From NCBI RefSeq assembly GCF_907164915.1, contig NC_061864.1:19132484-19196483 (forward strand): a DNA stretch of 64,000 nt, written 5' to 3'. Position numbers and translations under genes: made by a program. Under the pieces are notes generated by a model, which worked only from the letters and a program-made list of their open reading frames with translations, had not been told where the DNA came from and made no database searches. Every line of letters begins with the position of its first letter. Position 1 is the stretch's first letter. Below are positions 34,796 through 46,957 of this stretch, one piece after another. Source of the DNA: Impatiens glandulifera (taxonomy: Eukaryota; Streptophyta; Magnoliopsida; Ericales; Balsaminaceae).

Positions 34796-35727
34796 CAATC
34801 ATTACAATTACCGCCGCCTAGTAGTACTGTTGCTGCTGCTCATAATATGTTCTCTTCATTTCAACATCTACCTAATCTCAATGATCATCATAACTCATTA
34901 TACTTCCATTCATTCCAATTTGCGCCTCCTTCATCTTCTTATGCTGCTGCTCGGGTGCCTCATAATTCATTTCAATTTGGGCCACATCATAATCTTCCTT
35001 CATCTTCTAATGCTGCTGCTGCTGCTGGTACTGATGCTTTTCCAGTGGCTCATAATCATCCAAACCTCCCATCATTCCAATATAAGTCTCCTAGTCCTAT
35101 TGTTGACAATAGTTTCTCTTCATTACAGCAACCACTTGATCAGATTATTGAGAATTTGGAAAATATTGATCATGGTCTTACTTCCTCTTCTAATGATCCT
35201 TTTGAGATGGCTCCTATTGTTGCCAATACTTTGTCTTCATTAAATCAACCACTTGATCAAAATTTGCCATCATCATCTTCTCAGAATTATTTTCCAGAGC
35301 TCCCTTCAATCCAACCTCAAGATCCTTTTCATTTGCCACAATTCGAGAATCTTTCCCAATCACCCGCATCCCAAAATCTACAGTACTCAAATTGTATGCC
35401 TAGTCCAAAGAGAACCCACGATCAAATGTCAACTTCACAAGAGGAGCATGCATTATTAGGAAAGAACTATTCTGGAGATACATCAAATATGTCAATTAGG
35501 GGTGAGTGGTTTTTTCTTTAGTTTATTTTTATTTACCTATTTATTATTATGGTGTTAAATTTTATATTAATTTGTTACTTCTTTGTGTAGAAAAAATTCT
35601 AAACGAAGAATTACTCGACTCTTTTGCTTTTGGTCATAACTCGGTGCTAAATGAAGACGACAAGATGAGGTCTCCGTTTTTCTCTAAATATCTTAAGAAT
35701 CCGAGAAAACATTGGAGTGGATTGTGA
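34796..35727 (+). pseudogene. GAMYB-like, 5'-truncated (no DNA-binding domain)
   Basis: Starts inside exon 2, directly after Mutator-like minisatellite DNA. Exon 2 remainder is 34,796-35,501 and exon 3 is 35,591-35,727, joined at the same phase as in the intact gene. The MYB frame stays open, with a Met at 34,847, through to HWSGL and TGA. R2 and R3 are absent. Relative to the intact gene, alanine and serine runs differ by whole codons only. It retains the SNCMPSPKRTHDQM segment that the intact gene lacks. A miR159 site is present. Without a promoter of known origin its expression is doubtful. Confidence 0.82.
35295..35315 (+). promoter_or_regulatory. miR159 target site in truncated MYB
   Basis: Same bases as in the intact gene; 19 of 21 positions pair with miR159a as recalled. 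Confidence 0.78.
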
Positions 35728-36770
35728 TAATTATGATATAGTTTTTAGATAATAGTAGTTTTTAGATATCTTAAGAATCCGAGAAAACATGTGTATCTTA
35801 CAATTAGCATGGAAGTTTTTTAATTGAAGCTATTGTGTATTGATGTTTTTTGGATTTAGTATTATTATTTTGTTTTGGTTTAAGAGTTAAATTGTTTCAA
35901 ATAATTTCAACTCAATAATTTATTTTTTCTATCATGTGAATCATTGATCCTTTAATCTATTAGTTCAAATATTAATTTTTTTTTATCATTATATACTCTT
36001 TATAAATGTCCACTTTTTATTTATTTATATTAAACAAAAGTATGAATATCAATCATAGTCTTAGTCAATTGAGTTGGTAAGTTTATCAATCAAACTAATA
36101 AAACATAAGCTACATTTAACTAACTATCCATGGCCAAACGAAGCATGAGCGAATCCAACCCGGTTCATATAGACTTCAACTTCCTCCGAAGCTCAACCTG
36201 CCGCGATGACAAAACTTCTCGAAAACATGAGTTCATTCTAAAAACAGAAGTTTGACTACAATTAACCAAATTAGTTAAGCGACCTACCAAAATGACCGTA
36301 AAGACATAAGGATCAGTATGAGAATGAAGAGAGAATTGCGAATTTTTTCTATAAAGTTATTTGGAGGAATAACGTTGAAATTTTAATTCTAAATTTACAA
36401 TAATTGATATTGAATTACAATTAAATTCATAGGTTTGAAAAACTATATAATTATAATTCAATTCTAATTTTTATGTTTAAAAAATAATATTATAAAAATA
36501 ATGTTAATATATACCATTAGGAGGATACCTGACAAAAATGTAAGTAAAATTTTATAATGTTAATGACTATACAATGTTAATTTTATATTTTTAATTTTTC
36601 ATGTATACATTAAATCTAAGCGTGATATTATCCACTTTTGATGTGAATCTTTTGTATTTGTACAGCAAAATGAAATAAAGTAAAAGTAAAAAATTAAGGA
36701 ATATAAAGTAGGAAAATAAATCCTCATATAATATTATCATAAGTGTTAAGTTAACACTAAAAGTTAATAA
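35728..36770. other. MYB 3' flank, no gene
   Basis: Parallels 20,162-21,100, with a short local duplication of TATCTTAAGAATCCGAGAAAACAT-type exon 3 sequence at 35,766-35,790 and a deletion of about 90 bp. The flank jumps near 36,600-36,770 into the uncharacterised repeat also found near 23,090 and 53,900. The LINE seen in the two other units is missing. Confidence 0.5.
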
Positions 36771-37987
36771 ATCTCATATTTAAAGTTATTCTAAGTCTAC
36801 TAAGTTTTTAAGGATTTTGGTGAGTTTTATATTTAAGGATAAATATTTTAGAGTTCAAACAAATTTATGAAGAGATTTTTATCTTCTCAATTTTTTAAGT
36901 TTTTGATTTTTTATGTTTTAATTTTTGTATTTTTGATTTTAAAGGTTTTATATTTTTGCAGTTTGATTTTAATTTTAGAGTTATTGGTGCTGTGTTTTAG
37001 GTTTTAGTCTAACCTAAAATCAAGAAAATCATAAATTTACATCATGCAAAAACCAAAAAGAAACTTAAGACTAAACAAAATAAACGAAAATAAAAGCCAA
37101 AGAGGAAAAATGGGTCTCAAGCGTCGGGAAAATTAGCTAGAAGCAAGTGAGAACGGTCGGATGGTGAGAAGCAGCTGGAAAACTCGGTCGGAAGCGTCGA
37201 CAAACCTAGCCATGAGGAGCATCTCTCGGTCGGATAAGAACGGAAGCAGGCGTGCGAAAAGAGCATCGCTGAAGTATCGGGAACCCTTGAGTAAGCGTCA
37301 GGAAGTGTTGATGCTTCCTCCTCTCGCGCAGCAGCCGCCATCGTGGGAATCATCGGTTGTCGGAAATCTTAGCCAGCAGCAGCCAACTCCAAGCATCTGG
37401 TTAGTTTTCTCGGTCGGCCGCGGGCAACGCAACGGGAGAGGAAGAAGCGTCGGCTCTCGGCGACAATAGACTTGAAGAAGCGCCGGGTAAAACTTGAACA
37501 TGCGTCGCTACAACAAAAATTCGACTGTTCTTCCTATTTTTAACTAAATGGTAACCAAGAATGACTCATAACTCAATTTTTTCTGAGCTAAAATGATAGT
37601 ACTATAATATATTCACATAATATACAAGAAAATAAAAAAATCAAAGCGATTAAAATCAAGAATGCACCAAAAACTCAAAATGAAGATTTTCGGTCAAATG
37701 TGATTTGTTTACTTCTAAATTCAATTATTTTAAGGTCGTTTTGTTTATCTTTAAACTTAAATCTTTTTAGACTCAAAAGCTCAAAATAAATTTTAAACAC
37801 AATGAGCCCAAAAAGATTCAAGATTGAATCCAACTGACCGATCATGATTTAAATGAATTTTGGGTTAGATGTTGTTAGTTTAGATTTAATTTTTGTTATT
37901 TTGATTTCATTTACATATTTTTACAATCAAGAACTTATTATTATATATAGACTTATAGTTTGAAGAGAGAAGAAACTATGTTGTTAC
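36771..37987. repeat. Uncharacterised repeat with GC-richer island (37,110-37,510)
   Basis: Shared with 53,970-55,245 and, shortened, with 22,942-23,934. The island has many GCGTCGG/AAGCGTCGG-like words. Frames of about 70-100 codons exist on both strands but do not look conserved between copies, so I do not call a gene. An AT-rich flank with TTTTTGATTTTTTATG runs surrounds it. It might be part of an LTR or other transposon; I cannot identify it. Confidence 0.45.
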
Positions 37988-38281
37988 CTCTTCAGCTATA
38001 CCTGACCATTTATTTCCAATCCTGGCATGAAGACGAACAATTGTCTCTATTTCTTCGGGGGCTTTTATTGGACGATTCTTCAAACCAGGTCTTAGATGGT
38101 TGATCCACCGTAACCTACATGATTTACCGCACCTATTGAGTCCAGATTCGTTCTCAACGGTGTTCCAGCTCGCGTCCTCCCCATGCTTACGAATGTAAGC
38201 AACTAAAACTTCATCTTCTTCTTGAGTCCACGTACCTTTCTACAATCCAAATTCTTCTTGTTCAGGTGAGTTAGATTTCAC
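37988..38281 (-). pseudogene. GAMYB-like exon 1, inverted, one stop
   Basis: Best preserved of the inverted exons. It reads through both repeats: [40 protein letters not shown], then [20 protein letters not shown] and AEE, ending at GAAGAG|GTAAC (37,988). The only internal lesion I see is TAG at 38,240-38,242, where the sister has a Lys codon in GLKKGTW. The start ATG is also lost (GTG context). No exon 2 follows on the minus strand. Confidence 0.85.
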
Positions 38282-38528
38282 AGTTGATATTTAAATCACT
38301 TTTCATATTAATTCAAAAACTTATTACATTGATACGCACAGAATTAAGAAAAGAGAAAACAGGGATAGAATATACAGGATCTTGATTCTTGATTGATTCA
38401 ATTTACAAGCGATTCTTCTTGTTTTCATATTCATCCAAATCAAGATCCGGTATATGTAATAAGTTTTTGAATTATGCATCATTCATCTAATATGAAAAGG
38501 GGTTTATAAATATGTAAATCTAATTCAC
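38282..38528. other. Head-to-head MYB spacer
   Basis: Counterpart of 24,225-24,483; AT-rich, no gene. Confidence 0.4.
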
Positions 38529-39443
38529 ATGAACAAGAAGTTCTCGATTGAAAAAGGGAACGTGGACAGATGAAGAAGATAGAACTCTAGTTGATTACAT
38601 TTGTAAGCATGGGGAAGTGAACTGGAACACCGTTGAGAAAGAATCTGGACTCAATGAAATCATCGTGTAAGTTATGCTGGATAAATCATTTAAGACCTGA
38701 TTTGAAGAAAGGTCCGATAACAGCCGCCGATGAAATAGAGACGATTGTTCGTCTTCATGCCAGTATTGCAAATAAATGGTCACGCATAGCTGAAGAGGTA
38801 ACATAATTCTTCTTAACTTTCCTGCATTATCTTCTTCTTCTTATTATTATCCTAGGCATCCTGCTGCTGCTTCATCTTCTTTTCAGTTAGCTTGAAAATA
38901 TTGATCATGGTTTTACTTCCTCTTCTAATGATCCTTTTGAGACGGGTCCTATTGTTGCCAATACTTTGTCTTCATTACAGCAACCACTTGATCAAAATTT
39001 GCCATCATCATTTTCTCAGAATTATTTTCCAGAGCTCCCTTCAATCCAATCTCAAGATCCTTTTCATTTCCCACCAATTCAGAATCAAGCAACCCAAAAT
39101 TTACAATCAAATTGTATGCCTAATCAAATTGTATGCCTACATCAAATCTCCAAGTTCTCAAGAGGATTGGGATGCATTATTGGGAAACAACTATTTTGGA
39201 GATACATCAACAATGTCGATTTGGGGTCAGTGATTTATTTATTTATTATGGTGTTAAATTTGATATTTGTTACTTCATTGTGTAGAAAAAAATTTAGACG
39301 GAGAATTACTCGACTCCTTTGTCTTTGGTCATAACTCGGTGCTAGACGGAGGGAAATATGTTTACGACTCTTCCAAATGAAGACGAGATGAGTTGTCCGA
39401 TTTTGTGCCTGAAATATCTTATGTATGCGTGAAAATATTTGAA
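38529..39443 (+). pseudogene. GAMYB-like R2R3-MYB pseudogene, less compressed
   Basis: Exon 1 (to 38,797) is nearly full length: [35 protein letters not shown], then a deletion in the RCGKSC segment shifts the frame into a TAA; beyond it [19 protein letters not shown] and [18 protein letters not shown] can be read up to a normal donor. Unlike other copies it has the canonical 19 residues between the first two R2 tryptophans. Intron 1 jumps at about 38,807 into the middle of exon 2 (TTCTTAACTTTCCT). Exon 2 is further reduced, with a short duplication (TCAAATTGTATGCCTA, near 39,110). Exon 3 starts at 39,286 and decays. Confidence 0.85.
39030..39050 (+). promoter_or_regulatory. miR159 target site in MYB pseudogene
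   Basis: Core AGAGCTCCCTTCAATCCAA; 19 of 21 positions pair with miR159a as recalled. Retained although surrounding exon 2 sequence is largely deleted. Confidence 0.75.
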
Positions 39444-40322
39444 AGAATTATGACAATAAAGGCTATACCAAATTTTGATTTTAAAATTTATTTTTGTTAA
39501 TGATAATTTCTTAGAGTCATTTGAAAACACTTTCTTATTAACCGTTCATAGGCCAACTCCAACCATTGTTGTTATGGTTTATACAATTTTAAGAGTATAT
39601 GTGTTCTGGATGAATATAAAATGTTAATAATAATAATAATTTGTTCATAATTGGTTAACTAATCTTAAGAAAGTTATATATTTAATTTGTTGATTAACAT
39701 GTTATTTTAATAAACCATTATTTATATAATTCAATAAAAATAAATATATATTTGAGTCGAATTGTAAGTTAACTCACTTATAAATTTGAAACGATTAAAT
39801 TTTAAAATATTATATACAAGTTTCAAACTTATAATCTAACCATATAAATACAACACTTATTGAATAATAAAAAAAATTATTTTAAATTCAAGATAAATTT
39901 TGATAAACCTACGACATTACTAACCATATAAATTTAACATTTAAACCATCTAAGTTAATAAAATTTAACATAAAATTTAATAAACAAACGATATTAGGTT
40001 TATATAATTTTAAACTTTTTATAAATAATTATAAAAGGGTGTGAAATGAATTTCAGGCTTGTTAGTTTCTTGACCAAATTCTATCCACATAGAAAATAAA
40101 ACGACATATGATATAGGGAAAATGATCACACAAGTACTCACACAACTATTGTCACGGACGGATGTAGTCTAGGGCCCAAGCTCATCCTATTATATATATA
40201 TTCAATTTTTGTTGACATAAATTCAATAGCTGTTAATAGCAAGCATACATAATTCCATGAGAGAGAAAATGAGGTGAAGAAGGTAAGCTGGACAACCTAT
40301 AATATTTTTTTTTTTTTTTTTT
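39444..40322. other. MYB 3' flank, no gene
   Basis: AT-rich. About 39,510-39,570 matches the flanks at 1,900 and 26,140; beyond that I see no match or gene. It ends in a run of T (40,305-40,322) that forms the insertion site of the Mutator-like element. Confidence 0.5.
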
Positions 40323-40398
40323 GAGAAAGGATAAACTCAACGAAACTTTAGTGAAAGCAAGGCCACGTGGGTATGAGAGAGAAAAATAAAAATATATA
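40323..40398 (+). repeat. MULE left terminal inverted repeat
   Basis: Pairs with the complement of 47,699-47,796. Shared words are CAACGAAACTT, GAAAGCAAGG and GAGAGAAAAATAAA. About 20 bp present in the right copy is missing here after GGCCACG. Confidence 0.82.
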
Positions 40399-40642
40399 TA
40401 TATTTTTCACCAATCTGGCTTCATTTATTTCTTTTTCTCTAAAACTTCTCCGGCGTCATTTATTTTCTCCCTGAAACTTCTCCGGCGTTATTTATTTTTC
40501 TCCCTAAAACCTCTCCAGCGAAACCCCATGGTATCGTTTTTACCAATCTAGTTATTTAGTTTTTAGTTTTTACAAATCTAGTTATTTAGGGTTTAGGGAT
40601 TTATTTCAGTTCGTTATTCAGCTGCATTAGTGCTTCGTTTTT

Positions 40643-43379
40643 GTGATGATGAACTGTTTGAACTTTCAGGAAACCAGCACTACTCAAGCACCAAACTTGA
40701 ACAACACAGTAGATGAAGCACTTAATCTGAACAAATCCATCCCTGCTGTTGAACCCAAAAGGTACCCAATTATTGGTGTAAAAAAATGTAGATTTCGAGA
40801 CCCAAAAGGGTCGTTTCAGGACCCGAAAGCTGGTTTTGGAATCCGAAAGTATGGTTTCTGGACCAAATATGATAGTTTTGGGACCCAATAGGGTCGTTTC
40901 AGGACCCAAAAGGGTGGTTTCAGGACCCGAATGTATGGTTTCTGGATCAAGAAATGCAGGGTTTCTGGATCAAGAAATGCAGGGTTTCGGGACCCTAAAG
41001 GGTTGTTTCGGGACCTAAAAGGGTTGTTTCAGGATCCTAGAGGGTGGTTTCGGGACCTGAAAGGGTGCTTTCAGGACCCGAAAGTGTGGTTTCGGGAGTG
41101 GTTTCGGGACCCGAAAGGGTGTTTTCAGGACGTATTTCTTATGGTTACACTTATATTTTTCAATCACATTCCTAGTGTTGGAATGACATTTTTCTCCGAA
41201 GAACAACTTTTTTGAATTATACACATCATATGCCCACTTAACTGGATTCAGCATTACCACGTTAGGGAGGAAAAATGTAGGTGGTAAGAGGAAATACTTC
41301 AGTATTGGTTGTGCCAATAGTTTTATGAAAGAATCGAATGCCAAACATATGTTTCATTAGCCTAGACCAATAACGAAGACAGATTGTAAAGTAAAGATTA
41401 ATGTTGTTGTTTGAAATGAAGGGGAATATGTGATAACAAGTATTTTTCTTGAGCACAACCATACATTAAGCCCTAAGAGGATACGTCATGTTAGATCCTA
41501 CAAAGTAATAGACGGAAATGTAAAGAGAATATTGGATACAAACGATGAAGTTGGAATAACTGTGGACAAAACATTTCAATCTCTTGTAGTGGAAGGTGGA
41601 GGATATGAAAACATGTCTTTCAATGAGAGAACATGTAGAAATTATGTTACAGAAGCACGAAGGTTGAGGTTAGAGAGTGGGGATGCTGAAGTACTCACTA
41701 ATTATTTCTTAAGAATGCAAATCAGGAATTCAAACTTCTTCTACCTTATTGATTTGGACGAGGAATCCCGAATTAAAAATGTATTTTGGGCAGATAGTAG
41801 GTGCAGAGCTGCCTTTGAAGATTTCCACGATGTTATCTCTTTCGATACAACCTATTTGACAAATCGTTATGACATGTCGTTCGCTCCGTTTGTTGGGGTT
41901 AATCATCATGGTCAATCTATTTTACTTGGATGTGGCTTATTGTCAAGTAAAGATTCAAATTTTTTCACTTGGTTGTTTAGAACTTGGTTGGAATGTATGG
42001 ATGATAGACCTCCAAATGCCATAATCACATACCAATGTCGATCCATGGCAATTGCAATTGAGAAGGTATTTCCTAAAACTCATCATCGATTTTGTTTGTG
42101 GCATATAATGAATAAACTCCCTATAAAACTTGGAAGCAATACTGAATATCATCTAATAAAGAAGATGCTAAAAAACATAGTATACAACTCCATAAATATT
42201 CAACAATACGAAGAGGATTGGAATAGACTAATAGAAGATTATCAGCTAGAAGATAATGTTTGGTTGAAATCTTTGTTTTTGGAAAGATCTAAATGGATAC
42301 CTGTTTATGTGAAAGGACAATTTTGGGCCGGGATGTCAACATCTCAAAGGAGTGAAAGTATGAATGCCTTCTTTGATGACTACGTGCAGTCCAAAACATC
42401 CCTCAAACAATTCGTCGAGCAGTATGATAAGGCTCAGTTGAGAAATATCGAGAGAAAAAAGAAATTGGATTTTCAATCGTTTAATTCTTTGATACCAACT
42501 GTCAGTGGATTTTCCGTTGAAAGGCAATATCAAACCTTCTACACTCCAGATATATTTAGATTAGTTCAAGAATAAGTTAGAGGGTTGATGTTGTGCGACA
42601 TCTCAGTCATTGAAGAGGAAGGGTCAGCTTGTATATTTAGAGTTGAGAAAATCATTTTGGGGCAAATGGAGAACATGTAAGAGATGTTTCTTACAAAGAG
42701 CATTATACCGAAATGGATTGCAATGTGAAATGTCAATGTCGATTGTTTGAGTTTAGAGGTATTTTGTGTAGGCATATAATGGCTGTGTTGAAAAAAATGA
42801 GGGTGAATGAGGTACCAATGTATTATATAATGGACCGGTGGCGTAAAGATATTAAGCGTGGGTATCAAAATATCACCAACATTTATGATTCATATATGTC
42901 TGTGGAAGAAAAAAAAACCTCACAATAGTCTAACTCGATTGATGCAAGAGGTTCAACAAGTTAGAGTAAAATCTGAAGTCAAATGTTCTTTTTGGATATG
43001 AACGGAATAAAAGACTTGATTGAACAATTTATGTCACTTAATCATGGAAGCACAGAAGCATCTGAAGACAAAACACAGAAGCATCTCCATCTCCATTTTC
43101 ATCTCCCTCTACATCCATTTTGACACACTCTCCTAACAAAGTTAGAAGTCGAGGACGACCACCAACAAAGAGAAAAAAATCTTTAATTGAGAAAATCCCA
43201 AGACGTCGAGATCAAAAAAGAAGGGAAATACGAACACAACATCTATAGTTTTGGATTCAACACAACAACAACAACAATGAAATGATCCACTTTCGACTCA
43301 ATTATCCTTCACATCACTTTTGTCCTCTCAAATATATGTCGAAGATAATGCATGTGGGGATAACATTCAACGAAGATAG
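40643..43379 (+). pseudogene. FAR1/FHY3-type MULE transposase, degenerate
   Basis: Domain order as in FAR1-clade transposases. Exon 1 ends at CCCAAAAG|GTACCC (40,761); a 414-bp intron filled with minisatellite ends at ATTCCTAG (41,175). The FAR1 zinc-finger region (41,176-about 41,500) starts VGMTFFSEEQLF and includes LEHNHTLSPKRIRH. The transposase core is an open frame at 41,430-42,575 with FDTTYLTNRYDMSFAPFVG, HRFCLWHIMNKL and QRSESMNAFFDDY. The SWIM finger (CQCRLFEFRGILCRHIM) is near 42,725-42,780 and a basic tail with RGRPPTKRKK follows. Lesions: extra T at 41,208-41,213, TAG 41,358, TGA 41,412, TAA 42,573, a shift before the SWIM domain, and a TAC (Tyr) codon at 42,030 where the family has the second catalytic Asp. 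Asp at 41,844 and Glu at 42,354 are kept. Confidence 0.85.
40790..41130 (+). repeat. TTTCGGGACCCGAAA minisatellite in transposase intron
   Basis: Degenerate tandem repeats of GGTTTCGGGACCCGAAAGTG-like units. The core TTTCGGGACCCGAAA is palindromic around its central base. It lies wholly inside the inferred intron 40,762-41,175. Reading frames across it are artefacts. Confidence 0.85.
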
Positions 43380-43542
43380 TAACTTGGAATATTTTTACAT
43401 TTTGTCATATTTTTAACGAAGATAGTACTTATATGATCATTTTGTCACTTGGAATATTTTTACATTTTGTCATATTTTTAACAAAGATAGTACTTATATG
43501 ATCACGTTGTCACTTTGAATATTTTTACGTTTTTGTCATATT

Positions 43543-43825
43543 TATGTTTGTGGTTTCGGATCCCGAAAGTTTGGTTTCGGGACAAGAAATGTTGATTTAT
43601 CGTACTGAAACGGTCGTTTTGGGACCCAAAAATGTAGTTTCAGGACCCAAAAGGTTGGTTTCGGGACAAGAAATGTTAGTTTTTTGTCCTGAAATCAGGG
43701 TTTCGAAACAAGAAATGTTGGTTTCTTATCCCGAAATCATAGTTTCAGGATCCAAAAGGTTGGTTTCTTGTCCTGAAACCTTGATTTTGGAACCCGAAAG
43801 AGTGGTTTCGGGACAAGAAATGTTG
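43543..43825 (+). repeat. TTTCGGGAC minisatellite between the two MULE genes
   Basis: Same family: GGTTTCGGGACAAGAAATGT and GGACCCAAAAGGTTGG units, about a dozen degenerate copies, between the ends of the convergent transposase and protease genes. Confidence 0.85.
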
Positions 43826-44939
43826 GTTTGTAATTGAATATTATGAATATAATTATAATTGAATATAATTAAAGACTAAAAAATACTACTACTTATTTAA
43901 ATGTCTTCTTTTAAAATGTCTAAAAATTTCTGAAAGATATTGTTCAAATTTGTGTTTAAATTTGAACGAACGATGAATGCACAGAATTTGACTCATAAAG
44001 CTTCAAGCATTCCCTTTGCCTACAAAAAATAATAATTAAGTAGTTATTAAAGATTTGTAAAACAATTAAAATGTGAAATATGTAACTTACATTTATTTTG
44101 GTTATACCACAATCCCACTTTGCATCGCCCAAATAAGTTTGAATATGTCTCATACAGTATATTGCGCAATCTGTTGTATTTGAACTGTCTTGTTAAGCTA
44201 ATTTCAAAACTTTGAACGGAAATTTAACAATTTTGGTTGCGATGTTCAGGTCGATGGTTTTTAAGAACTTCACCAAGTTTTCTACCTGTTTTACTAAAGA
44301 AGTTAATAAACACTTTAACATACAAACACGTTCATACAAACACTTCAACATTAACAGTGTCCGAGTTGTGACATAATTATCTTCCCATGGAATTTTTGGG
44401 GGCCGTGGGAGGTTGTTAATGATTTCAATTACTCTCTTTTGCATATTGATGCAAACAAAATAATAGTGACTTTCGTATAAAATTGGGAAAAATATCTGCA
44501 AAAATATGACCAAGATTCAGATGATATATATGAGCAAGAATCACAGGATATAAAAATATTGGACTTACAAGATTAGAATTTTTCATGTCTTCGGGTGTTG
44601 TTAGGAATTGTCTCATTTCTTCAATTATTTGATCAAAACAAGCTTTTGAATCTCTCCAAAAGTCCTGCAAATGAAATCAACATAACAATAAGACCATTGG
44701 TTTAAACAACAATGAAAGATATAGTGACTTACAAAAACGATTGTCGAAAAAACAATTTTCCCCTAGGAACATTTTTGACTATTATTACACGTAATGTGTG
44801 CCCATGCATCAATAATACCACTTTCAATATGGCATTCATTTTTCATTGATTGAAATTGCCCTATGTTGATCTTGGTATGCTCGGTTACATACAACAATTA
44901 CTTCTTGAAACCACATAATAAAGAAAACCAAATTAAAAC

Positions 44940-45085
44940 CACCATTTAGGGACAATGAACACCCATTTCAGGTCCCAAAATCACCCTTTTAGGTCCCGAA
45001 ACCAGCCTTTTAAGTCCCGAAACCACCATTTCGGGACCTTAAACGAAAGTTTCGAGATCTGAAAGGGTGGTTTCGGGACCCGAAA
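44940..45085 (-). repeat. TTTCGGGAC minisatellite in protease-gene intron
   Basis: Same repeat family, about six units, upstream (on the + axis) of the donor CGAG|GTAATT at 45,123 on the minus strand, so within the intron that follows the NKDDKN exon. Confidence 0.75.
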
Positions 45086-45349
45086 ACACGATTAAACTAA
45101 GAAATATAAACATTATTAATTACCTCGTATTCTTATCATCTTTATTGGCAAAAATAAACCCCATAATGATTTCATCTTGGTAATTTATTTTGGCAGACTC
45201 AAAGTAAGGTTGATTTCTTTCCCTGTTCTTCATCATATATGGAGATTGAAGGCGTGCCAGAATTTTCGCATTCCGCATGGGATTTTTTCTGACTTTGTTT
45301 TTAACCACCAATTCTGTTCCTTTTTGACTAACCACCACTTCAAGTACTC

Positions 45350-45530
45350 CCTCTTTTAGTACCCCACTTCGGGTACTCCCTCTTTTGGTACCCCCGTTTC
45401 GAGTACTCCCTCTTTTGGTACCCACACTTTGGGTACTCCCTTTTTTTGGTACCCCCTCTTCGTGTACATCCTCTTCGTGTACATTCTTTTTGTGTACCCC
45501 ATCTTCGTGTAAACCCTTTTCATTTTATGC
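45350..45530 (-). repeat. 18-bp coding minisatellite in protease gene
   Basis: About ten degenerate 18-bp units. Minus-strand translation gives repeats of the type VPKEGV and YTKRGY or YTKRMY. It is unrelated in sequence to the TTTCGGG family. Confidence 0.75.
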
Positions 45531-46957
45531 AGTGGGTGTTTGATCTTTGAAGTATTTGTGCATGGCATCCCTAAAACATTTATTATTGTCCATGAATTTG
45601 TATAAGATGTGCATGGAGTTGTCATACAATGGCGTTGTATCCCAGCCGGAACTTAGATTTGCCAAATTTCTAGTGGCTTTGTCAATCATTAGAGTGACTT
45701 TAAAAATGAAAACCAAACACTCTGTAAAATTCGCACACTGAGGTGCTGCTGTGTTCAGAGGTGTTATCTTCAGAGGTGGTGAATTCATATGTGGATAATT
45801 CATAGGCGGTGAATTCATAGGTGTTGCCTTCTTAGGTGTTGCCTCCTTAGGTGCTGCCTTTTGAGGATCAGGCACCCCCTCATATGCATCATCGTTCGCC
45901 CCCTATCCTGATATATCTCTTCGTACTCCTCCTCATCCACATCTGTCTTCTCGTTCTGAAGAGGTGGTAGTGGAATGCGTCTAACATTGCTTCCACGTCT
46001 GAATCCTCCATTTGCTCACTCCGTATCCAGCCTAAACTTCAACTTCGTGTCATTTCAACATGACAATATAGGAAATCGATGCTCATCAACTCCTCCCAGT
46101 TCAGGGTTATTCACCCTATACACGTAGCACAGCTGAAAACATACATATGTTAAAACTATTTATTTTTGCAACCAGGGAAATAAATTAGTGACAACTTACA
46201 ATAAGGAACGTTTGTGGTCCTTGGAAATGTCGTTTTTCATTCGCCTTCTATTTTTTACATGATTTAACTAATCCTTCAAGTACAAATTTGCATCAATGGA
46301 ACTTTTTGATATTATCAATATCTGAAATAGATTTCAGAATTCTAAATCTGCAAGTGAAAAAAAACAGATTTGAGGATTATTTAACAATGCATATACCATA
46401 CATACATGTTGTCAGCTGCAAGTGAAAAAAACATAAATGAGATATATCTGGTTAGTTGACCTAGGTGATCACACCAAAGAAAGCAGCTGACAACAAATAA
46501 TACGAAGACTACCTTGAAATTGTTCTCCATGATTTCATTGACATATTAGTCACTATAGGGGCGCCATTAACCGGGTTACCCTATCGAGTCCTAAATGTCT
46601 TCAACTTGTCATCGGTCTCGTTATGCTCGTATTCTATAATGTCTAGCTCCCCTCTAGGGAGACCCAATATGATTTGAACATCCTCTTCTTCGATCTTCAC
46701 TTTCTCGCCACTTTTTAAGGTGAATGTACATTTAGTACAGTTAAACTGTGTAACTAGATAACGAGAGATCTCCCCGGTACATTTTGAAAGCGATAATGAT
46801 AGGAGAGAGCCAAAATTCTATTGACTTCACAGTCTGTTTTTGTTCATTAGACAGAAGTTGAAGAAGATTGAAAAGGCCAAAAGACGAGGTTCTAATTAAA
46901 AACAAGTTGTGGGGGGCTACTTTGGTTTCTTGGGCATTCCTTTTACGTTTATTTGCT

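Noticed and set aside
39600..39720. Possible inverted match between 39,630-39,655 and the flank near 26,210-26,240
   Set aside because: Only simple AAATTATTATT-type sequence is shared; chance is likely.
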